In this document: positions 56,246 through 64,000 of the stretch, piece by piece
Layout: the number at the start of each line of letters is the position of its first letter
Numbering within the stretch: the first letter of the stretch is position 1
Assembly: GCA_019739215.1 (NCBI GenBank)
Contig: JAHHDR010000004.1
Coordinates: 220,125 to 284,124 of the forward strand
Origin: Rhizobium sp.
GTDB taxonomy: Bacteria > Pseudomonadota > Alphaproteobacteria > Rhizobiales > Rhizobiaceae
Direction of reading: 5' to 3'
DNA: 64,000 bases
Position numbers and translations under genes: made by a program
Notes under the pieces: model-generated
What the model saw: the letters and a program-made list of their open reading frames with translations, nothing else
Database searches by the model: none
Told to the model about the DNA's origin: nothing

Positions 56246-59208
56246 CGCCGTTCCGGCTGCCGGGTGGAGGGCTGATCGACCGACAGTTCCCCATGCGGTT
56301 TTATTTCGACGGACGTGCGCTCGACGGCTTCGCCGGCGACACGCTTGCTTCAGCGCTCCTCGCCAACGGACGGACGCTGGTCGGCCGCAGCTTCAAGTAT
56401 CACCGGCCGCGCGGAATCCTCACATCAGGCTCGGCCGAGCCGAACGCGCTGGTCACCGTCGGCAGCGGCGGCCGCACCGAACCCAATACCCGTGCGACCA
56501 TGCTGGAGCTTCACGAGGGCCTCGACGCGCGCAGCCAGAACCGCTGGCCGTCGCTCAACCTCGACATCGGCGCTCTCAGTGGCCTGCTGTCACCCTTTCT
56601 CGGTGCCGGCTTCTACTACAAGACCTTCATGTGGCCGGCGCGATTGTGGGAAAGTCTCTACGAACCCGTCATCCGCCGCGCTGCCGGGCTCGGCAAGGCG
56701 ACCTACCAGACCGATCCCGACAGGTATGAGAAGTGCTGGGCACATTGCGACCTGCTGGTGGTGGGCGCAGGACCGGCCGGGCTCGCGGCCGCGCTCGGCG
56801 CGGGGCGCGCCGGTGCGCGCGTCATTCTGGTCGACGAAAACAGCATGCCGGGCGGTGGCTTGCTTGCCGACACCGCGACGATCGACGGCGACCCGGCGCC
56901 CGTCTACGCCAAACGCCTTGCAGACGAACTGCAGGCGCTGCCCAATGTGCGGGTCCTGACGCGCACCACCGCCATCGGCTGGTATGACGGCAATGTGTTC
57001 GGCGCGATCGAACGCGTGCAGAAGCACGTTCGTGAACCCGATCCCCGGCTTCCCGTCGAACGGCTCTGGCGCGTCGTCGCCAGGACGGCGCTGCTGGCAA
57101 CCGGCGCCGAGGAGCGACCGCTGGTGTTCGGCGGCAACGATATTCCCGGTATCATGATGGCCGGCGCGATGCGCAGCTACCTCAATCGCCATGCCGTGGC
57201 CCCCGGCCGCCAGACGGCGATCTTCACCACAAACGACAGCGGCTATGCACTGGCGCGCGACCTCGAAGCGGCGGGGCTCACGGTGGCGGCCATCATTGAC
57301 AGCCGGACGGATGCCCCGACCGGGCACGGTGTCTCCGCCAGGGTGATCACGGGCGCCGTGGTGACAGGGGCGAAGGGCGGCAAGGCGCTCTCTTCGATCA
57401 CCATCCGAACGGGTGGCGGAGCGACGGAGGCACTGTCCGTCGATGCACTGGCAATGGCGGGCGGCTTCAGCCCGATCATCCATCTCGCCTGCCACCGTGG
57501 TGGCAAACCCCGGTGGTCGGACGAGCACGGGGCGTTCATGGCCCCGGCAGACAAGAACGGCCTTGCGCTGGCCGGCGCGGTCGCCGGCACGTCCGGGCTC
57601 GCGGCGTGCCTTGCGGAAGGCGCCGCCCGGGGCTCGGACATTGCTGAGTCACTCGGTTTCCGTGCTGTGCACTCTGCCACCGTCCGGGTCGAAGGCGACA
57701 TCGTCGTGCCGCCTGCACGGCCGCTCTTCTCCATTCCCGGCATCCGGGGCAAGGCCTTCGTCGACTTCCAGAACGACGTGCACCGCGACGATCTTGGCCT
57801 CGCGGTCCAGGAGGGCTACGGCCATGTCGAACTCGCCAAGCGCTACACGACATCCGGCATGGCCACCGACCAGGGCAAGCTATCCAATGTCAACGCCATC
57901 GGCCTGCTGGCGGAGGCGCGCGGCGTCTCGCCGGCCGAGGTCGGCACCACGACATTCCGCCCGTTCTACACCCCCGTGAGCTTCGGCGCCCTGTCCGGCG
58001 CCCATACCGGCCGGCACTTCCGGCCGGTTCGCAAGTCACCGCTGCATGGCTGGGCGGAGAAGCATGGGGCGGTGTTCGTCGAGACCGGCCTCTGGTACCG
58101 TTCGTCCTGGTTTCCGCAGCCGGGCGAAACGACGTGGCGGCAAAGCGTCGATCGCGAGGTGCTCAACGTCCGCAGCCATGTCGGCATCTGCGACGTTTCC
58201 ATGCTCGGCAAGATCGAGGTGTGCGGCGGGGACGCAGCGGAGTTCCTCAACCGCGTCTATTGCAATGCCTTCCTTAAATTGCCCATCGGCAAGGCGCGCT
58301 ACGGGCTGATGCTGCGCGAAGACGGCTTCATCTACGACGATGGCACAACAAGCCGGCTTGCGGAGGACCGCTTCTTCATGACCACCACCACGGCCTATGC
58401 CGCCGGGGTGATGACGCATCTCGAATTCTGCGCGCAGGCGCTGTGGCCCGAACTCGACGTCCGGCTTGCCTCGGTGACAGACCAGTGGGCGCAGATGTCT
58501 GTGGCGGGGTCGAAAGCCCGCCTGACCCTGCAGGCGATCGTCGACGATGACCTGTCGGATGCGGCATTGCCCTATCTCGGCGCGCGCGAAGTCTCGCTTT
58601 TTGGCGGCCGGCTGCACGGACGCCTGTTCCGCATTTCGTTCTCCGGCGAACTCGCCTTTGAACTAGCCGTCCCAGCCGGATATGGCGAAAGCGTTGCGGA
58701 CGCCATCCTGCAGGCCGGTCGCGAACATGGCATTCAGCCCTACGGCGTCGAAGCGCTAGGCGTGCTCAGAATCGAGAAGGGGCACGTCACCCACAACGAG
58801 ATCAACGGCACCGTCATCCCCGCCGACCTCGGCTTCGGACGAATGGTTGCGGCGGCGAAGCCGGACTTCATCGGCAAGGCGATGCTCGATCGGGAAGGAC
58901 TTCGGGCCGAGTATCGGCCGAGCCTGGTCGGCGTCCTGCCGCTGGACCCCGGCACGACGTTCCGCACCGGCTCGCATATTCTCGCGAGGGGTGATGACGC
59001 GACGCTGGAAAATGACCAGGGCTACGTTTCGTCCAGTGCCTATTCGCCGCATGTCGGGTCCACCATCGGGCTGGCACTGGTCAAGCGCGGCCACCTCCGG
59101 CATGGCGAGGAGGTGATGGTCTGGAACGGGATCGGCCGGGAGTTCACACCGTCCCGTCTCTGCGACCCGGTCTTCGTCGATCCCGCGAAGGAGAAGCTCA
59201 ATGGCTGA
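56242..59208 (+). CDS. soxA: Sarcosine oxidase alpha subunit SoxA
   Basis: A full-length 988-residue SoxA. The N-terminal ferredoxin-like domain (RFYFDGRALDGFAGDTLASALLANG) is followed by a NAD-binding domain (LLVVGAGPAGLAAALGAGRAG) and, from about residue 590, a folate-binding GcvT-like domain (GEEVMVWNGIGREFTPSRL near the end). In the heterotetramer it binds NAD and tetrahydrofolate, taking the one-carbon unit from sarcosine as methylene-THF. No indel is visible. It overlaps soxD and soxG by a few bases. Confidence 0.95.
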   Translation: MTPFRLPGGGLIDRQFPMRFYFDGRALDGFAGDTLASALLANGRTLVGRSFKYHRPRGILTSGSAEPNALVTVGSGGRTEPNTRATMLELHEGLDARSQNRWPSLNLDIGALSGLLSPFLGAGFYYKTFMWPARLWESLYEPVIRRAAGLGKATYQTDPDRYEKCWAHCDLLVVGAGPAGLAAALGAGRAGARVILVDENSMPGGGLLADTATIDGDPAPVYAKRLADELQALPNVRVLTRTTAIGWYDGNVFGAIERVQKHVREPDPRLPVERLWRVVARTALLATGAEERPLVFGGNDIPGIMMAGAMRSYLNRHAVAPGRQTAIFTTNDSGYALARDLEAAGLTVAAIIDSRTDAPTGHGVSARVITGAVVTGAKGGKALSSITIRTGGGATEALSVDALAMAGGFSPIIHLACHRGGKPRWSDEHGAFMAPADKNGLALAGAVAGTSGLAACLAEGAARGSDIAESLGFRAVHSATVRVEGDIVVPPARPLFSIPGIRGKAFVDFQNDVHRDDLGLAVQEGYGHVELAKRYTTSGMATDQGKLSNVNAIGLLAEARGVSPAEVGTTTFRPFYTPVSFGALSGAHTGRHFRPVRKSPLHGWAEKHGAVFVETGLWYRSSWFPQPGETTWRQSVDREVLNVRSHVGICDVSMLGKIEVCGGDAAEFLNRVYCNAFLKLPIGKARYGLMLREDGFIYDDGTTSRLAEDRFFMTTTTAYAAGVMTHLEFCAQALWPELDVRLASVTDQWAQMSVAGSKARLTLQAIVDDDLSDAALPYLGAREVSLFGGRLHGRLFRISFSGELAFELAVPAGYGESVADAILQAGREHGIQPYGVEALGVLRIEKGHVTHNEINGTVIPADLGFGRMVAAAKPDFIGKAMLDREGLRAEYRPSLVGVLPLDPGTTFRTGSHILARGDDATLENDQGYVSSSAYSPHVGSTIGLALVKRGHLRHGEEVMVWNGIGREFTPSRLCDPVFVDPAKEKLNG

Positions 59209-59737
59209 TTTCCAGCTCGTCCATCGCCCGGCGATCGCCAGCGAGCCCGCGTCGTTCTCGTCGGATTTTGCCATGGAGGCACTGCCGGAGGGCACGCTGG
59301 TCCAGGTTCTCGGCACGCCCGGCGGGGAAGACCTTGCCGGTCTGCTTGGCGGCCTTGCGGCCGGGGCCGACCATGCCGTACGCGATGCCGGGCCGGGCCA
59401 ATGGCTGATCGTCGGCGACGAGGCCATGCCCCATGCCGAACTGCGGGAGTTTCAGCGGCGCCTCGATGGCCGCGCTTTCTGCGTCGACCAAAGTCATGGC
59501 CGCGTCCGGATCCGGGTCTCGGGACCTGCGGTCGCGACAGTTCTTGCCAAGGGCACCGCGGTGGACTTTGACGCGTTCGGCACCGGTCGGTCGGCGATGA
59601 CCTTGATCGGGCACATTTCCGTTCACATGATGCGCTGCGGACCTGAGAGCTTTGAGTTGATCGTGCTGCGCGGCTTTGCCGAAAGCCTCTGGCACGACCT
59701 GGAAGCCATGGCAACCGAGTTCAAAACGCCGTCCTGA
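59201..59737 (+). CDS. soxG: Sarcosine oxidase gamma subunit SoxG
   Basis: A 178-residue SoxG with the family pattern GPGQWLIVGDEA (about 64-75) and HGRVRIRVSGPAVATVLAKGTAVDFD. It completes the soxBDAG order. The start overlaps the soxA stop by 8 bases. No serine hydroxymethyltransferase or formate-metabolism gene follows; the operon ends here. Confidence 0.92.
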   Translation: MADFQLVHRPAIASEPASFSSDFAMEALPEGTLVQVLGTPGGEDLAGLLGGLAAGADHAVRDAGPGQWLIVGDEAMPHAELREFQRRLDGRAFCVDQSHGRVRIRVSGPAVATVLAKGTAVDFDAFGTGRSAMTLIGHISVHMMRCGPESFELIVLRGFAESLWHDLEAMATEFKTPS

Positions 59738-59924
59738 GCGGGCTGTCCTCGCGAGACTGGCGCAGGCGGTCATAGCCGGCAGCGAGCGACGGATGGCCGT
59801 TCACCTAAGTGCGATTTGCTTGAAAGAACTGGCCCAGATGATCGGGCCGACGGGTGGTCCGTCCTGTCGAAATCCGCCCATGTCTTGCGGTGCCGGTCCC
59901 CTTACGGGCAGCGGCACCGCCAAG

Positions 59925-60140
59925 TCAGGCTTTCTTCGGCCGCGCCCGGCGTGGCTTGGGAGCTGCCGGCTGTTCTGCCGTCTCATGAAGCTTTCTGAGC
60001 TCCCTGAGACGCGCGGTCTTTTTCTCCCGGGCGGAGACCTCGGCGTCGATGATTCCCATCGCCGCCTCGTGGGTGGTAGCCGCCTTCTGCGCGGCGCTCA
60101 ATTTGGTCTGACCGACAGTATTGGCTTTCGAATCGACCAT
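59925..60140 (-). CDS. Small basic protein downstream of rpsU, unknown function
   Basis: A 71-residue, highly charged, probably helical protein (SAREKKTARLRELRKLHE) with a basic, proline- and alanine-rich tail (PKPRRARPKKA). The ATG at 60140 has GGAGG 6 bases upstream; a TTG four codons earlier is also open. It starts 14 bases after the rpsU stop, so it is co-transcribed with the ribosomal protein. The tail looks like a nucleic-acid-binding extension. I do not recognise a family. The 187 bases between it and soxG show no gene. Confidence 0.7.
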   Translation of the reverse strand: MVDSKANTVGQTKLSAAQKAATTHEAAMGIIDAEVSAREKKTARLRELRKLHETAEQPAAPKPRRARPKKA

Positions 60141-60154
60141 GCGCGCCTCCAACG

Positions 60155-60430
60155 TTACCGAGCCGCAGACATAGATGACGATGCGGACGTCGGCCGGGCT
60201 GGGCGAACTGCCTTCTTCGGCGCGGGCAACAGTCCTTCGCGCTGCAACTTCTTGCGAGCCTGCTTGCGGGCGCGACGAATCGCTTCAGCATGCTGGCGCG
60301 CACGCTTTTCCGAGGGCTTTTCATAGTGGGCATGCGCCTTGGCTTCGCGGAACACGCCTTCGCGCTGCATCTTCTTCTTCAGTACGCGCAATGCCTGGTC
60401 GACGTTGTTGTCTCTGACTAGTACCTGCAA
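60155..60430 (-). CDS. rpsU: 30S ribosomal protein S21 (bS21)
   Basis: A 91-residue bS21. [20 protein letters not shown] and the basic helix ([26 protein letters not shown]) are typical. The C-terminal extension of about 20 residues ([20 protein letters not shown]) is longer than in enterobacteria and common in alphaproteobacteria. It lies near cspA, a frequent pairing in rhizobia. Alphaproteobacteria often carry more than one rpsU, so this may be a second copy. Confidence 0.95.
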   Translation of the reverse strand: MQVLVRDNNVDQALRVLKKKMQREGVFREAKAHAHYEKPSEKRARQHAEAIRRARKQARKKLQREGLLPAPKKAVRPARPTSASSSMSAAR

Positions 60431-60477
60431 GTTTTTCTCCTTGTTGGACGACGCCGGTAGGGCGCCGCTTCATCTGC

Positions 60478-60768
60478 CTATTTCCTGGTCTTGATCGACG
60501 CGGGCTTGAACCATGGTTCAGGCGCACCGATCTTCGAACTCTGCACCGGCCTCACGTGCTTTGAGGCAATGGACTTCTCGACATCGATCTCGCCGGCGGA
60601 GATTCTCCGCTCGAAACCCTCGACATCGGCACGTGCCCGATACTGCACCTGCCCGTCGGATTCCGGCATGACTGCAAGAATCCTGAATTCGCTGGCACCG
60701 CGTGCATATCGGAGCGGCCCGTCATTCAGAACCACGATGTCACCCGGCCCATAGATAGCCTTGGTCAT
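60478..60768 (-). CDS. Conserved small protein between cspA and rpsU, unknown function
   Basis: A 96-residue protein (MTKAIYGPGDIVVLNDGPLR...). The first half resembles a small beta-barrel (GDIVVLNDG ... EFRILAVMPESDGQVQYRARAD), and the second half is charged, ending in KTRK. I recognise it only as a hypothetical protein often seen near cold-shock genes in Rhizobiales. It lies after the cspA terminator and before rpsU (47-base gap) on the same strand. No catalytic motif is seen. Confidence 0.75.
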   Translation of the reverse strand: MTKAIYGPGDIVVLNDGPLRYARGASEFRILAVMPESDGQVQYRARADVEGFERRISAGEIDVEKSIASKHVRPVQSSKIGAPEPWFKPASIKTRK

Positions 60769-60796
60769 TTCAGCTCTCCTGTCACAGTCGCGGAAA

Positions 60797-60823
60797 CAAA
60801 AAAGGCCGGGCTTGCCCCGACCT
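60797..60823 (-). terminator. Intrinsic terminator of cspA
   Basis: Read on the minus strand, GGTCGGGGCAAGCCCGGCC is followed by TTTTTT. The stem (GGTCGGG/CCCGGCC with one mismatch) and the T-tract make a standard rho-independent terminator about 76 bases after the cspA stop. Confidence 0.85.
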
Positions 60824-60898
60824 CTTCACTCTCTTTCGCGCGCAGCGCTGCCAGTACATCCGTGGTCAGCGGCGGCGAAAGACAATGGCGCAATCAGA

Positions 60899-61108
60899 TC
60901 AGATTGCGCGAAGGTTATCCGCAGAGCTCTTTCCCGAACGCTTGTCGCGAACGATGTCGTAGCTGATCTTCTGGCCTTCGTTCAACGACGTCACACCCGA
61001 GCGCTCAACAGCGCTGATATGGACGAAAACGTCGGTGGACCCGTCTTGCGGCTCGATAAAGCCAAAGCCCTTCGTGGCATTGAACCACTTTACGGTGCCG
61101 GTGTTCAT
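60899..61108 (-). CDS. cspA: Cold-shock protein CspA family
   Basis: A 69-residue cold-shock domain protein. RNP1 (KGFGFIEP) and RNP2 (VFVHIS) are intact after [17 protein letters not shown]. It binds single-stranded RNA or DNA and acts as an RNA chaperone. The start at 61108 is the conserved one. The upstream intergenic region of about 268 bases is long enough for a structured cold-shock leader, but I could not identify a defined thermosensor. Confidence 0.95.
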   Translation of the reverse strand: MNTGTVKWFNATKGFGFIEPQDGSTDVFVHISAVERSGVTSLNEGQKISYDIVRDKRSGKSSADNLRAI

Positions 61109-61376
61109 GATGATCCTTTCATCAGAATTAAATGTAGACGACAAAAGCCGCCACCTGGTCGAATGATGAAAGGGAGATTGCGGGCGGCAAGCCCCGGCAA
61201 CAAAAGCCACAAGCAAAAGTCGATGGCGTTGATATAGGGCCAATTAGCGGTGAAATCAACCCCCGTGGGCCGACCCCCGATTTTCAACGCCCGCGATGCT
61301 GCCGGCCCGCGCATCCGGGGCCGTCCTCATCACAATTCGGCTTGACTCGTTTCCATAATTCCGGATATCTGGATGT

Positions 61377-61739
61377 ATGGACGAAATTCAAACCATATCG
61401 GCGCTTGGCGCCCTCGCGCAACCGACGCGGCTTCAGGCCTTTCGCCTCCTCGTGGAACGCGAACCCGAAGGCGTGCCCGCGGGTGAGCTCGCCCGCCTGC
61501 TTGGCGTACCGCAGAACACCATGTCGGCCCACCTGTCGATCCTCGCCAATGCCGGGCTGATTGGCGGCGTGCGGCACAGCCGCTCCATCATCTACCGGGT
61601 CGACCTCGAACGGTTCCGGGCGGTGATGCTCTACCTTCTGCAGGATTGCTGCGGCGGCAATGCCAGTCTCTGCGCCCCCCTGATTGCCGACCTGACGCCG
61701 TGCTGCGCGCCCGAAATCTCGACGGCAGATGTCAACTGA
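61377..61739 (+). CDS. arsR: ArsR-family arsenic-responsive repressor
   Basis: A 120-residue winged-helix repressor (LGALAQPTRLQAFRLLVERE; LLGVPQNTMSAHLSILANAGL). The C-terminus is cysteine-rich (QDCCGGNASLC and TPCCAPE), which supplies candidate As(III) ligands near the dimer interface rather than the helix-3 site of E. coli ArsR. It heads the ars operon, 17 bases before arsC, and probably represses it in the absence of arsenite. Confidence 0.92.
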   Translation: MDEIQTISALGALAQPTRLQAFRLLVEREPEGVPAGELARLLGVPQNTMSAHLSILANAGLIGGVRHSRSIIYRVDLERFRAVMLYLLQDCCGGNASLCAPLIADLTPCCAPEISTADVN

Positions 61740-61756
61740 ACCGGAAAGAAGACGCC

Positions 61757-62281
61757 ATGACCAAGGTCTACAACGTGCTGTTTCTCTGCACGGGCAACTC
61801 CGCCCGCTCGATTCTCGCCGAATCCATCCTCGAAAAGGAGGGCAAGGGCAACTTCAAGGCCTGGTCAGCCGGCAGCCAGCCGAAGGGGCAGGTGCATACG
61901 CTTGCCCTGGAGACGCTCGCCGCGCTCGGCTATCCCCATGAGGGCTTCCGCTCTAAGAGCTGGGACGAGTTCGCCGAACAGGGCGCGCCGGAGTTCGATT
62001 TCATCTTCACCGTCTGCGACAATGCTGCCGGCGAAGCCTGCCCGGTCTGGCTCGGCCATCCGATGACGGCGCATTGGGGCGTCGAGGACCCGGCGGCCTT
62101 CGAAGGCAACGACTTCGAGAAGGGACGCGCCTTCTCCCAGGCTGCCCGCTTCCTCAAGAATCGCATCATGGCCTTCCTGAGCCTGCCGCTCGCCTCGATC
62201 GACAAACTGGCCCTAGAGACGCGACTAAAGCAGATCGGCACGATGGAAGGCTCGACGTCCGCCGACGGCAAGGTGGCATGA
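61757..62281 (+). CDS. arsC: Arsenate reductase, low-molecular-weight phosphatase type
   Basis: A 174-residue arsenate reductase of the LMW protein tyrosine phosphatase fold. The P-loop CTGNSAR begins at Cys11; Cys87 and Cys95 (CDNAAGEACP) fit the thiol relay of thioredoxin-coupled enzymes. It reduces As(V) to As(III), which Acr3 then exports. It is about 30 residues longer at the C-terminus than the S. aureus type. The stop overlaps the acr3 start (ATGA). Confidence 0.92.
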   Translation: MTKVYNVLFLCTGNSARSILAESILEKEGKGNFKAWSAGSQPKGQVHTLALETLAALGYPHEGFRSKSWDEFAEQGAPEFDFIFTVCDNAAGEACPVWLGHPMTAHWGVEDPAAFEGNDFEKGRAFSQAARFLKNRIMAFLSLPLASIDKLALETRLKQIGTMEGSTSADGKVA

Positions 62282-63339
62282 TGTCGACTTTCGAAAGATA
62301 CCTGACAGTCTGGGTGGCGCTTGCCATCGGCGCCGGCATCGCGCTCGGGGCGGCGTTTCCCGGCGTTTTCCAACTGATCGGCGAGGCGGAGATCGCCAAG
62401 GTCAACCTGCCGGTCGCGGTGCTGATCTGGCTGATGATCATCCCGATGCTGATGAAGATCGATTTCGCGGCGATCCGCGAAGTCGGCACTCATTGGCGCG
62501 GCATGGGCGTCACGCTCATCGCCAACTGGGCCGTCAAGCCCTTTTCCATGGCGGTGCTGGGCTGGGTGTTCATCGGCTGGCTGTTCGCGCCGCTTCTGCC
62601 GGCGGACCAGATCGACAGCTACATTGCCGGTCTCATTCTTCTCGGCGCCGCCCCTTGCACCGCCATGGTTTTCGTGTGGTCGAACCTGACGCGCGGCGAC
62701 GCTCCCTTCACGCTGACCCAGGTCGCGCTCAACGATGCGGTCATGGTGATCGCTTTTGCGCCGATCGTCGCGATCCTGCTCGGCGTCTCCTCTATCATCG
62801 TGCCCTGGGATACATTGCTGATCTCCGTTGCGCTTTTCATCGTCGTGCCAGTCGTGGTCGCCCAGCTTCTGCGGCGCGCGCTCGGTGCCGGTGACGGCAA
62901 GGCGCTGGCGCGTGTGCAGGAGAGCATCCAGCCGCTGTCGATCGGCGCCCTGCTGCTGACGGTCGTGCTGCTGTTTGCCTTCCAGGGCAACCAGATTCTC
63001 GCGCAACCGGCGGTGATCGCCATCCTGGCCGTGCCGATCCTGCTGCAGACCATCTTCATCTTCGGCTTCGCCTATATCCTCAACCGCATGACCGGCGAGG
63101 CGCATTGCATCGCCGGCCCCTCGGCGCTGATCGGCGCATCGAACTTCTTCGAACTCGCCGTGGCCACCGCCATCAGCCTGTTCGGCTTCAATTCCGGCGC
63201 AGCCCTTGCCACCGTGGTCGGTGTCCTCATCGAGGTTCCGGTCATGCTGGTACTTGTCGCGATCGTGAACCGCAGCAAGACCTGGTACGAGGCGGGACAG
63301 GCCGTGACCACCCGAACCGCCCTCCAGGGAAAGGCCTGA
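62278..63339 (+). CDS. acr3: Arsenite efflux permease Acr3
   Basis: A 353-residue inner-membrane carrier with about ten transmembrane segments. The conserved cysteine is in GAAPCTAMVFVWSNLTRGD (Cys127) and the essential glutamate in IGASNFFELAVA. It exports arsenite using the proton motive force. It overlaps the upstream arsC by 4 bases and precedes the second arsC by 2 bases. Confidence 0.95.
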   Translation: MMSTFERYLTVWVALAIGAGIALGAAFPGVFQLIGEAEIAKVNLPVAVLIWLMIIPMLMKIDFAAIREVGTHWRGMGVTLIANWAVKPFSMAVLGWVFIGWLFAPLLPADQIDSYIAGLILLGAAPCTAMVFVWSNLTRGDAPFTLTQVALNDAVMVIAFAPIVAILLGVSSIIVPWDTLLISVALFIVVPVVVAQLLRRALGAGDGKALARVQESIQPLSIGALLLTVVLLFAFQGNQILAQPAVIAILAVPILLQTIFIFGFAYILNRMTGEAHCIAGPSALIGASNFFELAVATAISLFGFNSGAALATVVGVLIEVPVMLVLVAIVNRSKTWYEAGQAVTTRTALQGKA

Positions 63340-63341
63340 CC

Positions 63342-63767
63342 ATGCATGTCCGGATCTATCACAACCCGCAATGCGGCACCTCGCGCAACACGCTCGAACT
63401 AATCCGGCATGCCGGAATCGAGCCGGACGTGATCGAATATCTCACGACACCTCCCTCCAGATCAGATTTGTCGGCGATAATCAGCAATGCCGGACTGACG
63501 GTGCGCGAGGCAATCCGCGAGAAAGGTACGCCCTACCTGGAACTCGGCCTCGACGATCCCGCCCTGACCGATGACCAGTTGCTCGACGCCATGCTGTCGC
63601 ATCCCATCCTGATCAATCGGCCCTTCGTCGTCACGCCGATGGGCACGCGCCTGGCGCGCCCGTCCGAAGCCGTGCTCGACATCCTGCCGGCGGACGCCTT
63701 CACCGGACCGTTCGTCAAGGAGGATGGCGAGGCGGTTCTCGACGCGGGAGGGCGGCGCATTGCCTGA
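63342..63767 (+). CDS. arsC: Arsenate reductase, glutaredoxin-coupled ArsC type
   Basis: A 141-residue ArsC of the E. coli plasmid R773 type (thioredoxin fold). Catalytic Cys11 lies in [10 protein letters not shown], and the arginine-rich substrate loop in [17 protein letters not shown]. It uses glutaredoxin and glutathione. It is unrelated in fold to the other arsenate reductase in this operon. It starts 2 bases after acr3 and overlaps the arsH start. Confidence 0.94.
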   Translation: MHVRIYHNPQCGTSRNTLELIRHAGIEPDVIEYLTTPPSRSDLSAIISNAGLTVREAIREKGTPYLELGLDDPALTDDQLLDAMLSHPILINRPFVVTPMGTRLARPSEAVLDILPADAFTGPFVKEDGEAVLDAGGRRIA

Positions 63768-64000
63768 TTTTCCTGCCTCCGACGACCGCCATCTCAGGCT
63801 GCCGGATCTCGACGCATTGAGGCCGCCCATATCGACGCATCCGCCGCGTATCCTCATTTTGTATGGATCGCTGCGGCCGGTTTCCTACAGCCGCCTGCTG
63901 GCGCAGGAAGCGGGAAGGCTGCTCGAACACTTCGGTGCCGAGGTCCGGTTTTTCGATCCGTCCGGCCTTCCGCTGCCGGACGACTCGCCTGCCGGACATC
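63760..64000 (+). CDS. arsH: ArsH flavoprotein, 5' part cut by the window edge
   Basis: The first 80 codons of ArsH, an NADPH-dependent FMN reductase that oxidises trivalent organoarsenicals. [20 protein letters not shown] (with the FMN-binding GSLR.VSYSR loop) and [12 protein letters not shown] are characteristic. The likely start is a TTG at 63760, with GGGAGG upstream and an 8-base overlap with arsC; no ATG lies in frame before the conserved region. The remainder is outside the window. Confidence 0.9.
   Translation, partial: MPDFPASDDRHLRLPDLDALRPPISTHPPRILILYGSLRPVSYSRLLAQEAGRLLEHFGAEVRFFDPSGLPLPDDSPAGH

Noticed and set aside
61109..61376. Riboswitch upstream of cspA
   Set aside because: The long leader could be a cold-shock element, but no conserved riboswitch core was recognisable.

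Overview
The window is a high-GC, gene-dense stretch from an alphaproteobacterium, most likely a member of the Rhizobiaceae (Hyphomicrobiales). The pointers are the minCDE operon, a BigR-type sulfide regulon, a heterotetrameric sarcosine oxidase operon, many ABC uptake systems with LacI, LysR and MocR regulators, and palindromic intergenic repeats of the kind common in rhizobia. In the Rhizobiaceae, minCDE often lies on a secondary replicon, so the window may come from a chromid; that is inference.

Layout. 0-3 kb: a GtsA-like sugar ABC transporter (cut by the window edge) with a divergent LacI regulator. 3.3-10.8 kb: a LacI-headed operon (LacI, Gfo/Idh/MocA oxidoreductase with a frameshift, CoA transferase, enoyl-CoA hydratase, aldehyde dehydrogenase) facing a DUF993 gene, with a matching operator on each side. 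11-13 kb: minE, minD, minC. 13.4-21.9 kb: a tightly overlapped nine-gene operon (polar amino acid ABC transporter, N,N-dimethylformamidase-like protein, class III aminotransferase, BKACE/DUF849 enzyme, GNAT, acetylpolyamine amidohydrolase) that looks like a complete uptake and breakdown route for an unidentified amine or amino acid. 21.9-25.3 kb: LysR, MocR and an EamA exporter.

25.4-39.7 kb: a chemotaxis locus (STAS, cheY, cheA, cheW, three tandem mcp genes, cheW, cheR, cheB, a ParA-like ATPase) facing a soluble MCP-like protein. The mcp paralogues differ in the number of HAMP units and two carry single-base frameshifts. 40.7-41.7 kb: a PAS-PAS-HTH regulator.

41.7-50.2 kb: a sulfide/persulfide detoxification regulon: BigR-like repressor, persulfide dioxygenase (ETHE1 type), DUF442 phosphatase-like protein, TauE/SafE exporter, sulfide:quinone reductase, DUF2892 protein and an RND efflux pair. 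Similar AT-rich putative operators lie before four transcription units. 50.2-54.8 kb: a Trk/Ktr potassium uptake pair and chromate resistance genes. 54.8-59.7 kb: a sarcosine oxidase operon whose soxB has lost its 5' end in a deletion that joined it to the tail of an AraC-family gene, and whose soxD is frameshifted. 59.9-61.1 kb: small basic protein, rpsU, a small unknown and cspA. 61.4-64 kb: an arsenic operon (arsR, two unrelated arsC types, acr3, arsH cut by the edge).

Several otherwise well-preserved genes carry single-base indels (Gfo/Idh/MocA, two mcp genes, the RND pump with three close together, soxD). These could be real decay or residual assembly error. The soxB/araC junction is structural and is harder to explain as a sequencing error.
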